This document shows positions 1 to 8,534 of a DNA stretch of 64,000 nt, piece after piece. Every line of letters starts with the position of its first letter. Within the stretch, counting starts at the first letter, position 1. The stretch spans positions 3,708,501 through 3,772,500 of the forward strand of contig NZ_CP135921.1 in the NCBI RefSeq assembly GCF_032397745.1. The letters are read 5' to 3'. The stretch comes from Bradyrhizobium prioriisuperbiae. Its GTDB lineage: Bacteria > Pseudomonadota > Alphaproteobacteria > Rhizobiales > Xanthobacteraceae. The position numbers and the translations under genes are program-made. The notes beneath the pieces are model-generated. The model saw only the letters and a list, made by a program, of their open reading frames with translations. It searched no databases and was not told the DNA's origin.

Positions 1-306
1 AGGATATCAGGAGATCATTATATCTTCTGCGGCAACGGATCGAGCGGCAATCCGGAACCGTCTGTGATCCAGATGATTTATGACTCGCGGCTGGGACCTA
101 AGAAAGTACGCGCCCTCGCTCCTGAAGCTGACGGGCGACCGTTCAAGTTCTGGTTCAGTACAACGTCCGATGCACAAGTGGAGGAAAGTAAGGAGAGCGA
201 GGTTTTCGCCGCAGTTGAGGAACTGGTCGCAGATCTGGAGGCCAAGTCCGGAGGTCTTATGTCGTCGTCATTCAATAAATCGATAAGTACGACGCTCGAG
301 GTCTAG
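1..306 (+). CDS. C-terminal part of a probable metallo-beta-lactamase-fold protein (5' end outside window)
   Basis: The frame is open from base 1 to the TAG at 304-306, about 101 residues, so the gene begins left of the window. The early residues GDHYIFCGNGSSGNPE followed by a hydrophobic QMIYDSRLG helix resemble the 'sGdG.hGNPe..tL.ml' segment near the C-terminus of ComEC-like MBL-fold hydrolases that often sit in accessory and defence loci. The rest (acidic helix, Ser-rich tail) is not recognised. The zinc-binding HxHxDH part, if present, would be upstream, so the family call is inference from one motif. It could equally be an unrelated hypothetical protein. Confidence 0.4.
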   Translation, partial: RISGDHYIFCGNGSSGNPEPSVIQMIYDSRLGPKKVRALAPEADGRPFKFWFSTTSDAQVEESKESEVFAAVEELVADLEAKSGGLMSSSFNKSISTTLEV

Positions 307-694
307 ATTAGCGCCAATATCGGTGTTCGATTAGCAAAAGAATTGCGGACACTCAATTTTGCGCTGTCACCATAAAGGGTTGTTGAGCCCAATTAAGAGC
401 GAGTCGATTCCAATGAATCGAGAATCCATTTCCAAGAAAGAAGACTCGATCTCCGCGAGTTTCCAACGAAATGTGAGTCGGTCTAACCTAAGAAAGCTTT
501 TTGCGATGAGAATCAGAGACGTTGATCGCCTTTATCACAGCGATTGGTGTGCGCGGCGCATCGGCTATGAACTCGGCGAAATCATTACGCAGGCTGCGGT
601 GCGCGCCTCTTAAGTGGAATACCAACACAAGTTCGCCGCTGCTGACGGCATGTCGGAAAGCTTTCTTCGGCCCTGGTGCCATAAGGAGAGTGCG
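307..694. other. AT-richer intergenic stretch with a cluster of GANTC sites
   Basis: No convincing gene lies here; a possible 66-codon frame from ATG 413 to 613 has no ribosome binding site. The stretch contains seven GANTC motifs at 401, 406, 415, 422, 443, 475 and 510, within 114 bp. GANTC is the target of the CcrM adenine methyltransferase in alphaproteobacteria. The cluster lies upstream of the coiled-coil gene that starts at 695. Confidence 0.5.
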
Positions 695-1465
695 ATGGCG
701 ACTGGATCGCAGGATAATCTTGACCACCTCATCAAGGAACTCGAGCGAGAAACGCGGGAGGAAGAGCTACGGCAACTTAAGGCGAATGCGAAGGTCCGTT
801 GGATTACTCCAACAGTCATGGCTGCCTTACTCCCTCTCCTCGCAGGCTTCGGTATATGGGTTTTAGGGGAGATCAAGCAGTACAGCGAGGGCTACCGGGC
901 TCTTAAGGATAAAGCAGGACTCGAACGCGACAAAGAAGCTTTGCTAAAGCAGAAAGACAGCCTCAACATCGAAATCGGAACGCTGCTGAAGCTCAAAGAG
1001 CACTATGCTGAGCAGGCTGGGCGGCTTGGCCAGGAGGTTGAGGCAAAGCAGGAGATTATGGACAAGACATATCTCCGTGCGGTGTTTCTGGGCTCGGAAT
1101 TCGAGTACGCGCTTGGTCACATCAAAGGGCTAGAGCCGGGCCCTGATCGAAAGGCGCTAGACGCGATCAAAGTGGACATAATGACTTTGCCAAAAGAGTC
1201 CGCGGCCCGGCTAGCGAAGCTACTCCAGCGCTACGATTTGATGGGGACTATCATCAATGCATCCCGCGGATCGGCCGATTTATTTCAACAGGCAGTGAGG
1301 CTCATTCCTGCCTCGGGCTGGGCCACGCGCCTGAGGCCTATGCCTTCCGGCTCCATCCTTCCAGGGCGCAATGTCATGTTCAGCGATGGTCCGGATGGAC
1401 GGCGCTATTACGACATCACGGAAGGGCGCTTCCTTACGAAAGATGAAGCAAAAGAGGCGCAATAG
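695..1465 (+). CDS. Membrane-anchored coiled-coil protein of unknown function
   Basis: 256 residues from the ATG at 695, chosen because AAGGAGAG lies at 683-690; the frame is open further up to a GTG at 614 but without such a site. A charged N-terminus is followed by one hydrophobic segment (about residues 37-58, TVMAALLPLLAGFGIWVLGE). A long Lys/Glu/Leu-rich segment predicted to be coiled coil covers about residues 60-130. The C-terminal half is of unrecognised fold and ends in a small YYDITEGRFLTKDE module. The layout suggests a single-pass membrane protein with a cytoplasmic or periplasmic sensor/adaptor role. It follows the probable MBL-fold gene after a 388-bp gap, so co-function is only a possibility. 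Confidence 0.75.
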   Translation: MATGSQDNLDHLIKELERETREEELRQLKANAKVRWITPTVMAALLPLLAGFGIWVLGEIKQYSEGYRALKDKAGLERDKEALLKQKDSLNIEIGTLLKLKEHYAEQAGRLGQEVEAKQEIMDKTYLRAVFLGSEFEYALGHIKGLEPGPDRKALDAIKVDIMTLPKESAARLAKLLQRYDLMGTIINASRGSADLFQQAVRLIPASGWATRLRPMPSGSILPGRNVMFSDGPDGRRYYDITEGRFLTKDEAKEAQ

Positions 1466-1635
1466 CGAACGTTGTCATTCGTTTTCGCCTGTTCGATGTA
1501 TTCGAAGACATTTGCCTGGCCTTGCTCATTGGTCCGACAGGTTTCCCAATGAAACGTAGAGTGTGCTGGACTGCTTTGTCTCGGCATGGACATGCACGAT
1601 TGCGAAACTGGAGTTCTCGGTCGGTGAGAGCGCAT

Positions 1636-1989
1636 TCAACCGTCATTCCACCGGATACCGAAGGTCGGCAGGTTTAATGGGGAATTACGGTGCACACTCA
1701 ATTCTTGCGCGATCATGATCTGGCACGCGGTTCGGGGGCGCATTTTCTGGATTAGTGCGCCGTAACCCGCGTAACCCGTAACCATCACCGTAACTCCGCC
1801 ATCGATCCAGCCGCCGGTCGCGCCGGACTCCCTGGGCTCGGCAACGAAGAATTTCGGCGAGAAAACGCAGTCGCCATTCCAGGTCTTCGCCTGTACGATC
1901 CCCGCCTGTATGATCCTCTTGCGATCCCCGGTGGTCCAATTCAAAAGCCAGACCGCCGATGGTGTTTCGAAATCAATTGATCCCGGCAT
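1636..1989 (-). CDS. Hypothetical protein
   Basis: 117 residues from the ATG at 1989; the frame extends to 2028 but that would run into the ribosome binding site of the divergent gene at 2007. Codon use is gene-like, with mostly G or C at third positions. The middle is glycine-rich with beta-strand character (GGWIDGGVTVMVTGYAGYG) and ends in an amphipathic MIAQELSVHRN segment. No family is recognised and no clear Shine-Dalgarno sequence precedes the start. The alternative is that this is a chance open frame in an intergenic region. Confidence 0.4.
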   Translation of the reverse strand: MPGSIDFETPSAVWLLNWTTGDRKRIIQAGIVQAKTWNGDCVFSPKFFVAEPRESGATGGWIDGGVTVMVTGYAGYGALIQKMRPRTACQIMIAQELSVHRNSPLNLPTFGIRWNDG

Positions 1990-2006
1990 GACAGGAGTTT
2001 GATCCC

Positions 2007-2219
2007 GTGACTGACGACCATCGCACAACCGACATGTCGACCTCGCCCGGTTCGTACGGCCTCGTCATCGACAGCACGCGACAGTTGATCGCGCAATGCG
2101 CGAAGGCGCTGGAAGGGGGAACTCTCGGGGACGTGCAGAGCGAGTATGTCGGGGAATTCGTGGGCGTCTTGGCGAACTGGTTCGACACGCTGGAGAGCGC
2201 GGCATCGGACATGGCCTAG
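2007..2219 (+). CDS. Small acidic hypothetical protein
   Basis: 70 residues from a GTG start with AGGAG at 1993-1997, nine bases upstream, which is the main support for the call. The sequence is acidic and helical (STRQLIAQCAKALEGG, then EFVGVLANWFDTLESAASDM) with no signal peptide or membrane segment. No family is recognised. It stands alone between a divergent hypothetical gene and the convergent IclR regulator. Confidence 0.6.
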   Translation: MTDDHRTTDMSTSPGSYGLVIDSTRQLIAQCAKALEGGTLGDVQSEYVGEFVGVLANWFDTLESAASDMA

Positions 2220-2300
2220 CCTCTCGGCGTCGAAGCCGCCTTGACGTCATCCCTCGTCATGCGTGCAGCGCCTCTGCGCACCATCGCGCCGTTCGTTGCA

Positions 2301-3119
2301 TCAGCGCGACTGGCTGCCTGCTATTTCCATTGCCGCGCCAGCGCGGCTCAGCGTCGGGTCGAATGGATTGAGTTTCGCGCCGATCTGCCGCGCCTCGCTC
2401 ATGAGGATCTCGGCAATCACCGCGTTGCGCTCCGGCGTCATCCGGTCCGTCGTGCTGCCAACGCTCAGGGCTGCGACGGCGCGTCCGTCGGGGGTTACGA
2501 TCGGAACGCCCAGGCCCGCCATGCCCGGAATTAATCCTTGCGCGCCGTCGCAAAAGCCTTTCGCGCGCACCCGCGCCATCTCGGCACGCAGGAATGCTTC
2601 GTCGAGGCCGGCGAAGTCGCGCATGCGTGGGAGATTGTAGCGAATAACCTCGTCCTGCTCGCCGGGGGGCAAGTGCGCAAGAATAGCCATCGCGCCCTGA
2701 CCGATTCCGAGCATGACACTGCCGCCGATATCGCCCGTGAAGGAGCGGATCGGCAGCGGGCCTGCGGTCCGGTCGATGCAGACCGCATCGAAACCGCTGC
2801 GAACCAGCAGGAAAATGGTCTCGCCGAGAGACCCCGTCAGCCGCAGCAGGGCAGGCCGGCAAAGCTCGCGCAGGTTCATGGGATTGCCGGCCCGCGCAGC
2901 CAGCATGAACAGATCAAGACCAAGCCGATAAACCTTGGCGCCCGCATCACGTTCGACCATTCCCTCGACGATCAAACTTGCCAGGATGCGGTGCGTCGTC
3001 GGCCGTGGAAGCCCGGCGGCGTCCGCGATGTCCTTCAAACGCAGGCCGCGTCCGTCTGCTGTCGCGAGGAGACGCAGCAGAGCGATGGTGCGATGAATGC
3101 CTCCACTCGGGTCGCTCAT
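2301..3119 (-). CDS. IclR-family transcriptional regulator
   Basis: 272 residues from the ATG at 3119 (another ATG lies 12 bases upstream). The N-terminal winged helix-turn-helix (about residues 8-65) carries LKDIADAAGLPRPTTHRIL, the usual recognition-helix segment of IclR proteins. The rest is the IclR effector domain, with the typical LxRLxxxxGETIFLLVRSGxDAVCID stretch and a GAQGLIPGMAGLGVPI ligand-pocket segment. It is divergently transcribed from hyuA, so by position it is the likely local regulator of the hyu/ABC/oxidase operon. The effector is unknown; a substrate of the pathway is the natural guess. Confidence 0.9.
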   Translation of the reverse strand: MSDPSGGIHRTIALLRLLATADGRGLRLKDIADAAGLPRPTTHRILASLIVEGMVERDAGAKVYRLGLDLFMLAARAGNPMNLRELCRPALLRLTGSLGETIFLLVRSGFDAVCIDRTAGPLPIRSFTGDIGGSVMLGIGQGAMAILAHLPPGEQDEVIRYNLPRMRDFAGLDEAFLRAEMARVRAKGFCDGAQGLIPGMAGLGVPIVTPDGRAVAALSVGSTTDRMTPERNAVIAEILMSEARQIGAKLNPFDPTLSRAGAAMEIAGSQSR

Positions 3120-3280
3120 TATTCCGAACATATGAATGATTGCGCGATTTAGTCCATAAGAATTCCGATCAGTGAAACTTCAGGGAAAAATTTGTCGGAT
3201 TTTGGAATGCTTCTTGCATCTCGCATGGCGATCCCTGAGCTTTGCGGAGCCGGGAAGCGATCGAAATGGGGACATCGAGT
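3120..3280. promoter_or_regulatory. Divergent promoter region between the IclR gene and hyuA
   Basis: AT-richer than its flanks. It contains the heptamer ATTCCGA twice in direct orientation (3121-3127 and 3162-3168) and a partial inverted copy (TCGGAT at 3195-3200 followed by GGAAT at 3204-3208). These could be half-sites for the divergent IclR regulator. No -35/-10 pair could be assigned with confidence. Confidence 0.3.
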
Positions 3281-5350
3281 ATGTCGCGTTGGCGCGTAGG
3301 TGTGGATTCCGGCGGGACGTTCACCGACATCTGCCTGTTCGAGGAGAATGAAGGGCGCGTCGAGGTCTGGAAAGTGTCTTCCACACCGGACGATCCTTCG
3401 CGCGGCATTGCGCAGGGTGTCGAGGAAGGCATGCGCCGGGTAGCACCAGAGGCCGGCGATCAGCCGGCATCGCCGGTCAGCTATTTCGGTCACGGCACTA
3501 CGGTCGCGACCAACGCGCTGATCCAGCACAAGGGTGTGCCCACCGGCCTGATCACCACCGACGGGTTTCGCGATCTCCTGGAGATCGGCCGGCAGAAGCG
3601 GCCCGACCTCTACGACATTTTCGCCGACAAGCCGCCGACCCTGGTCGAGCGCAGTCTGCGCCTCGAAGTCACTGAGCGCCTGCGTCACACCGGCGAGGTG
3701 GAGACTGCGCTCGACGAAGAGGCGGTTCGCGCCGCGGCGCGCAAGCTGCGCGCGGCCGGTGTCAGCGCAATTGCGATCTCGTTTCTCTACAGTTTCATCC
3801 GCCCCGAGCATGAGCGTCGCGCCAAGGAGATCGTGCAGCAGGAATATCCCGAAGCCTTCATCTGCACGAGCCACGAGATCGCGCCGGAATTCCGCGAATT
3901 CGAACGGCTCTCGACCGCGGTGGTGAACGCCTATCTCGGTCCGGTGATGAAGCGCTACATCGACCGTCTCGCCCCGCGACTCGCCGGGCTCGGCATGTCG
4001 GTCACGCCGCATCTCACGCAATCGAACGGCGGCGTCATCGGCTTCGAGACTGCGGCCGACAAGCCGGTGCGCACGGTGCTGTCCGGACCGTCGACCGGCG
4101 TGGTCGGCGCGCAGGCGATCGGCCGGGCCGCGGGCTTGCCCGACCTCATCACCTTCGACATGGGCGGGACCTCGACCGACGTTGCGCTGCTCAAGGGCGG
4201 CGAGGCGCGGCTCGCCTCGGAGGCGATCGTGCACGGCCATCCGATCAAGGCGCCGATGCTCGATATCCATACCGTCGGCGCCGGTGGCGGCTCGATCGCC
4301 TATGTCGACAATGGCGGGCTTTTGAAGGTGGGGCCACGCAGCGCAGGTGCGGATCCCGGTCCGGTCTGTTACGGCAAGGGCAATGTCGAGCCTGCCGTAA
4401 CCGACGCCAATATTGTGCTGCAAACCCTGAACCCGCGCTATCTACTAGGCGGCCGCATGCCGGTGCGTCACGACCTTGCGAAGGATGCCATCGGAAAGCT
4501 CGCGGAGCAGCTTGGCCTTGGGCTGATGGAGACGGCGCAAGGCATCATCTCGGTCGTCACCGCCAATATGGCCAAGGCCATCCGCGTCATCTCGGTGCAG
4601 CGCGGGCATGATCCACGCGACTATACGCTGATGGCGTTCGGCGGCGCGGGCCCTCTGCACGCCGCACGTCTCGCCAAGGAGCTCGATATCAAGCGTATTC
4701 TGGTGCCGCGCAATCCCGGTATCCTGTGCGCCATGGGGCTTCTGCTGACGGACCTGCGCGCCGACTTCGCCGCGACGCGGCTGTTGCCGCTCGACAGCGC
4801 CGTGCTCGGCGAGATCGATGCTGCGTTCGCGACGCTGGGTGAGCAGGCGGACGCCTGGTTTGCCCGCGAGGAGATCGCCGCCGACGATCGCCGCCTGCTG
4901 CGTACGGTCGACATGCGCTACGCGGGACAGAACTACGAACTCGCAATTCCGCTCCCCGACGGCCCGATCACATCCAGGACGCTGGACCTCCTCGCCCAGG
5001 GGTTTGCCGATGCGCATCAGCGCATGTACGGCTTCCTCGCCGACAACGAGCCGGTGCAACTGGTCACCTTCCGTCTCGAGGCGACCGGCCTCGTCAGCAA
5101 GGCGACGCTGGCGGCGCACCCGTCCGCCGGCGCGGATGCGAGCGGCGCGATCCGCGAAAGCCGCGATGTCTGGTTCACCGAAAGCGGCGACTTCGTCACC
5201 TGCCCGGTCTATGCGCGCGAAGACCTGAAATCCGGCAACCGCTTCTCGGGGCCGGCCATCGTCGAGCAAATGGATGCGACCACGGTGGTCCTGCCCGGCA
5301 TGACTGCGCGGGTCGATCCTTACCTCAACCTGATCCTGGAGGTTGCATGA
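3281..5350 (+). CDS. hyuA: Hydantoinase/5-oxoprolinase family subunit A (ATP-dependent amidohydrolase)
   Basis: 689 residues from the ATG at 3281; an ATG at 3266 and a TTG at 3242 are alternative starts. The Hydant_A_N motif GVDSGGTFTDI (residues 7-17) is the first phosphate loop of the actin/ASKHA-like ATPase fold. A second ATPase motif, FDMGGTSTDVALL, starts at residue 292, followed near 330 by HTVGAGGGSIA. The C-terminal segment VEQMDATTVVLPGM is typical of the family. Members open cyclic amides (hydantoins, 5-oxoproline) with ATP, or carboxylate ketones, working as a complex with subunit B. It overlaps hyuB by four bases (ATGA) and heads an operon with an importer and an amino acid oxidase, which favours a cyclic amide as substrate. 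The exact substrate cannot be read from the sequence. Confidence 0.93.
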   Translation: MSRWRVGVDSGGTFTDICLFEENEGRVEVWKVSSTPDDPSRGIAQGVEEGMRRVAPEAGDQPASPVSYFGHGTTVATNALIQHKGVPTGLITTDGFRDLLEIGRQKRPDLYDIFADKPPTLVERSLRLEVTERLRHTGEVETALDEEAVRAAARKLRAAGVSAIAISFLYSFIRPEHERRAKEIVQQEYPEAFICTSHEIAPEFREFERLSTAVVNAYLGPVMKRYIDRLAPRLAGLGMSVTPHLTQSNGGVIGFETAADKPVRTVLSGPSTGVVGAQAIGRAAGLPDLITFDMGGTSTDVALLKGGEARLASEAIVHGHPIKAPMLDIHTVGAGGGSIAYVDNGGLLKVGPRSAGADPGPVCYGKGNVEPAVTDANIVLQTLNPRYLLGGRMPVRHDLAKDAIGKLAEQLGLGLMETAQGIISVVTANMAKAIRVISVQRGHDPRDYTLMAFGGAGPLHAARLAKELDIKRILVPRNPGILCAMGLLLTDLRADFAATRLLPLDSAVLGEIDAAFATLGEQADAWFAREEIAADDRRLLRTVDMRYAGQNYELAIPLPDGPITSRTLDLLAQGFADAHQRMYGFLADNEPVQLVTFRLEATGLVSKATLAAHPSAGADASGAIRESRDVWFTESGDFVTCPVYAREDLKSGNRFSGPAIVEQMDATTVVLPGMTARVDPYLNLILEVA

Positions 5351-6999
5351 ACGTCGCACTCGCGGCTCAACAGTCCGTCGCGCTCGACCCGATCACCGTC
5401 GAGGTCATCGGCGCGGCGTTGTCCTCGATCGTGGAGGAAACCGGTGAGGCGCTGATCCGCGCCTCCTACTCGACCAACATCAAGGAGCGGCGCGACTGCT
5501 CGACCGCACTGTTCAATGTCGAGGGCCAGACGCTTTGCCAGGCCGAGCACATCCCGATCCATCTCGGCAGCTTCATCGGCATCGTACCGCAGATTCTGCA
5601 GCAGCACGCGGTCGAAACCATGCGTCCCGGCGATGTCTTCATCGGCAACGATGCCTATGCGGGCGGCGGCACGCATCTGCCTGATATCGTGCTGGCCGAG
5701 CCGATCTTCGTCGACGGCCGCATTGTCGCCTGGACGGTCAATCTTGCGCATCATTCGGATTTCGCCGACCGCGGTCACGCCCATATCTATCAGGAAGGCC
5801 TGCGCATCCCGACCATCCGGCTCTACAGGGCCGGCGAACTGCAGAAGGACGTGCTCGACCTGATCCTGCTGAACTGCCAGGTGCCGCGCGAACGGCTGTC
5901 GGACTTGCGGGCGCAAATGGCCGCGAACCGTGTCGGTGTGCAGCGCTTCCAGGCGCTGTGCGCGAAGTATGGCACCGCGGTGGTGCTCGCCGCCGGCGAG
6001 GCATTGCTCGATTACGCGGAACGCAAGATGCGCGCCGGCATTGCCGCGATGCCGGATGGCACCTACCATTTCGAGGATGTGTTCGACAATCCGGAGATCG
6101 ACGGCGTGCTGCCGATCGCCGTGACCATCACGATTGCCGGCGACGAGATGCGGCTGCACTTTGTCAGCCCGCCGCAGGTGCGCGCCGGGATCAACATGAC
6201 GTATACGGCGCTGCTTGCCACCGCCTACTACATGGTCAAGTCGGTGGTCGATCCGACCATCCTGCCGAATGCCGGCCTGGCCCGGCCGCTGACGATCACC
6301 GCACCGGACGGCACGATTCTCAATTGCAGGCATCCCGCCGCGGTGAACGGCCGCGTGCAAACCTGCCAGCGCACCGCGGACGTCATTCTCGGTGCGCTGG
6401 CACAGGCGGTTCCCGCGCGCGTGTCGGCCTGCACCAACAGCTCGTGCTGTGTCGCCACCTTCAGCGGCGAGATGCCGAAAGACGGCACCATCTGGGTCTA
6501 TGTCGAGACCATGGGGGGCGGCGCCGGTGCGCGGCCCGGCAAGGACGGCCTCGATGGCGTGCACGTGCATGTCACCAACACCTCGAACCTGCCGGTGGAG
6601 GCGCTCGAGCTCGAATATCCGCTCACGCTCATGCGTTATGAACTGGTCGATGGCTCCGGCGGCGCCGGCACGTATCGCGGCGGCATGGGGCTGCGGCGCG
6701 TCTATCGCGCCGAAGCGGACTGCCGGGTCCGGGTCGATGTCTCGCGCTTGCGCTCGCAATCCTGGGGCCTGCTCGGCGGATTGCCGGGGGCGCATGGGCG
6801 CATGGTTCCGGGGCCGGGCGTCACGTTCAAGCGCGACGCCGCCGAATTGAAAGCTGGCGACTGGTTCGAGGTGATCACGCCGGGCGCGGGAGGCTACGGC
6901 CCGCCGGCCGGGCGTGATCGCGCAGCCATCGCCCGCGATCTTGCCGAGAGCGTCATCGACACTGCCGCGGCCCGTGACATCTATGGTTTCAACCCGTGA
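5347..6999 (+). CDS. hyuB: Hydantoinase/5-oxoprolinase family subunit B
   Basis: 550 residues, starting in the ATGA that overlaps the hyuA stop. The N-terminus (DPITVEVIGAALSSIVEE, then RASYSTNIKERRDCSTALF) and GNDAYAGGGTHLPDI around residue 100 are diagnostic of the HyuB family. The C-terminal GGAGTYRGGMGLRRVYR and TPGAGGYGPP motifs are also present, so the protein is full length. It partners HyuA to hydrolyse the cyclic amide; the split A/B arrangement contrasts with the single-chain eukaryotic 5-oxoprolinase. Translational coupling to hyuA suggests stoichiometric synthesis. Confidence 0.93.
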   Translation: MNVALAAQQSVALDPITVEVIGAALSSIVEETGEALIRASYSTNIKERRDCSTALFNVEGQTLCQAEHIPIHLGSFIGIVPQILQQHAVETMRPGDVFIGNDAYAGGGTHLPDIVLAEPIFVDGRIVAWTVNLAHHSDFADRGHAHIYQEGLRIPTIRLYRAGELQKDVLDLILLNCQVPRERLSDLRAQMAANRVGVQRFQALCAKYGTAVVLAAGEALLDYAERKMRAGIAAMPDGTYHFEDVFDNPEIDGVLPIAVTITIAGDEMRLHFVSPPQVRAGINMTYTALLATAYYMVKSVVDPTILPNAGLARPLTITAPDGTILNCRHPAAVNGRVQTCQRTADVILGALAQAVPARVSACTNSSCCVATFSGEMPKDGTIWVYVETMGGGAGARPGKDGLDGVHVHVTNTSNLPVEALELEYPLTLMRYELVDGSGGAGTYRGGMGLRRVYRAEADCRVRVDVSRLRSQSWGLLGGLPGAHGRMVPGPGVTFKRDAAELKAGDWFEVITPGAGGYGPPAGRDRAAIARDLAESVIDTAAARDIYGFNP

Positions 7000-7009
7000 G
7001 GATCGCGCC

Positions 7010-8530
7010 ATGTCCCTGACCGTCTCCCGTCGCGCCGTCCTTGCCGGTGCCGCCGCCCTGCCGTTGCTGCGTGTGCCGGGCGCGCGTGCCGCCTCTCCGG
7101 GGACGCTCACATTCGGCCTGTCGAGCTACCCGCCCAGCGTGCTGCCCTGGGCCAATACCGGCACCGCGGCCGCCACCGTGAAGCTGATGATCTATCGCGG
7201 CCTCACCGGCTTTGCGCCCGATGGCAGTCTGCGCGCCGAACTCGCCGAGAGCTGGGCGCCGGAGGGAACCGCAGCCTGGGTGTTCAAGCTGCGCGACGCC
7301 ATGTTCCAGAACGGCGAGAAGGTCACGAGCGCCGACGTGAAATGGACGATCGAACAGGTCGTCGGCGAGAAATCCACCGCCTATCTGCGTTCCCAAATGC
7401 AGGCCATCGAAAAAGTCGAGACACCCGACGACAAGACCGTGCGCTTCGTGATGAAAGAGCCCGCGGCGACGTTGCCGCTGCTGTTTGCCAACTTCCACAT
7501 GCCGATGATCTGGCGCGGTTCCGACGCAAAGTCGCCGGTCGGCGCAGGCCCGTTCGTGATCAAGGCTCAGGAGCGCGGGGTTTCGATCGATCTCGAGGCG
7601 TCGGACAAATATTACAAGCCCGGCCTTCCCAGGCTGAAAGCGATCCGCGCGATAGCCTATGCGGACGAGAACCTGCGCGTCGCGGCCTTGCAGGCGGGCG
7701 ACGTCGATCTCATCGAGTATGTCCCGTGGCAGTCGATGGAGGCGATCAGCGGGGATTCCAGGCTCGCGCTCGACGCAGTCGACGGGCCGTACATGTATCT
7801 TGTCTTCAATGCCGGCAAACCGCCGTTCAACGACGCGCGCGTGCGCAAGGCGGTGGCGCACGCGGTCAAGCGCGACGAGGTCGTAAAGGCCGCGTTCTTC
7901 GGCCGTGGCTCGGGCCTCGCGCATTTGCCGATCCCGAAGGCCAGCGAGTTCTTCAATCCCGCCTACGAAAACGCCTGGCAATTCGATGCCGTGCTGGCCA
8001 GGAAGCTGCTGGTCGACGCGGGCCATCCCAACGGATTCACCTGTTCGTTCCTGTCGACCGCGCAATACGGCATGCACAAGGATTCCGCCGAAATCGTTCA
8101 ACAGAACCTCGCCGCCATCGGCATCAAGGCGGAACTCAACCTGCCCGACTGGGCCACGCGCGTCACCATCGGCAACAAGGGCCAGTATGACCTGGCGATG
8201 ATGGGCGACGCGGCCGACAGCAACGATCCTGACGGCATCGCCAAGGCCATCGACGGCTCGCTGTCGTCCTCCTATACGCGTTCGTTCGGGCTGAAGAGCG
8301 ACAAGATCTCCGCGCTCATCAAGGCCGGACGTGCCGAATTCGATCTGGCGAAGCGCAAGGCGATCTACCAGGAGCTGGAAGCCCTGGTGATCGAGGAGGC
8401 GCCGATCGTCGGCCTTGCCTGGCGCAGCCAGGGATATGCCATGCAGAAACGCGTGACCGGCTTCAAGAACCTTCCGGGCGCGCTCACCTTCTACGCGGGA
8501 ACCACCTTCGAAGACGCAGCGGTCGGGTGA
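7010..8530 (+). CDS. Peptide/nickel-type ABC transporter substrate-binding protein (SBP family 5)
   Basis: 506 residues from the ATG at 7010, eleven bases after the hyuB stop, with GAGG overlapping that stop. The frame is open further upstream but only inside hyuB. A twin-arginine-like signal peptide (SRRAVLAGAAALPLL...ARA, residues 5-29) predicts periplasmic export. The mature part has the family 5 layout: LTFGLSSYPPSVLPW, the LAESW(A)PEGTAAWVFKLRD strand and a VRKAVAHAVKRDEVV helix near residue 280. It delivers substrate to the permeases encoded next. Its position after hyuAB suggests that it binds the hydantoin/lactam or peptide-like substrate of the pathway. Confidence 0.9.
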   Translation: MSLTVSRRAVLAGAAALPLLRVPGARAASPGTLTFGLSSYPPSVLPWANTGTAAATVKLMIYRGLTGFAPDGSLRAELAESWAPEGTAAWVFKLRDAMFQNGEKVTSADVKWTIEQVVGEKSTAYLRSQMQAIEKVETPDDKTVRFVMKEPAATLPLLFANFHMPMIWRGSDAKSPVGAGPFVIKAQERGVSIDLEASDKYYKPGLPRLKAIRAIAYADENLRVAALQAGDVDLIEYVPWQSMEAISGDSRLALDAVDGPYMYLVFNAGKPPFNDARVRKAVAHAVKRDEVVKAAFFGRGSGLAHLPIPKASEFFNPAYENAWQFDAVLARKLLVDAGHPNGFTCSFLSTAQYGMHKDSAEIVQQNLAAIGIKAELNLPDWATRVTIGNKGQYDLAMMGDAADSNDPDGIAKAIDGSLSSSYTRSFGLKSDKISALIKAGRAEFDLAKRKAIYQELEALVIEEAPIVGLAWRSQGYAMQKRVTGFKNLPGALTFYAGTTFEDAAVG

Positions 8531-8534
8531 AGCG

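Noticed and set aside
359..613. 84-codon frame in the GANTC-rich gap
   Set aside because: No ribosome binding site, no recognisable sequence, and several equally long frames overlap it on both strands.
3149..4423. 424-residue minus-strand frame overlapping hyuA and the IclR promoter
   Set aside because: Antisense shadow; it would bury the IclR/hyuA promoter and shows no recognisable domain.
5320..7110. 596-residue minus-strand frame opposite hyuB
   Set aside because: No family motifs, composition typical of antisense to GC-rich coding DNA; hyuB on the plus strand is certain.
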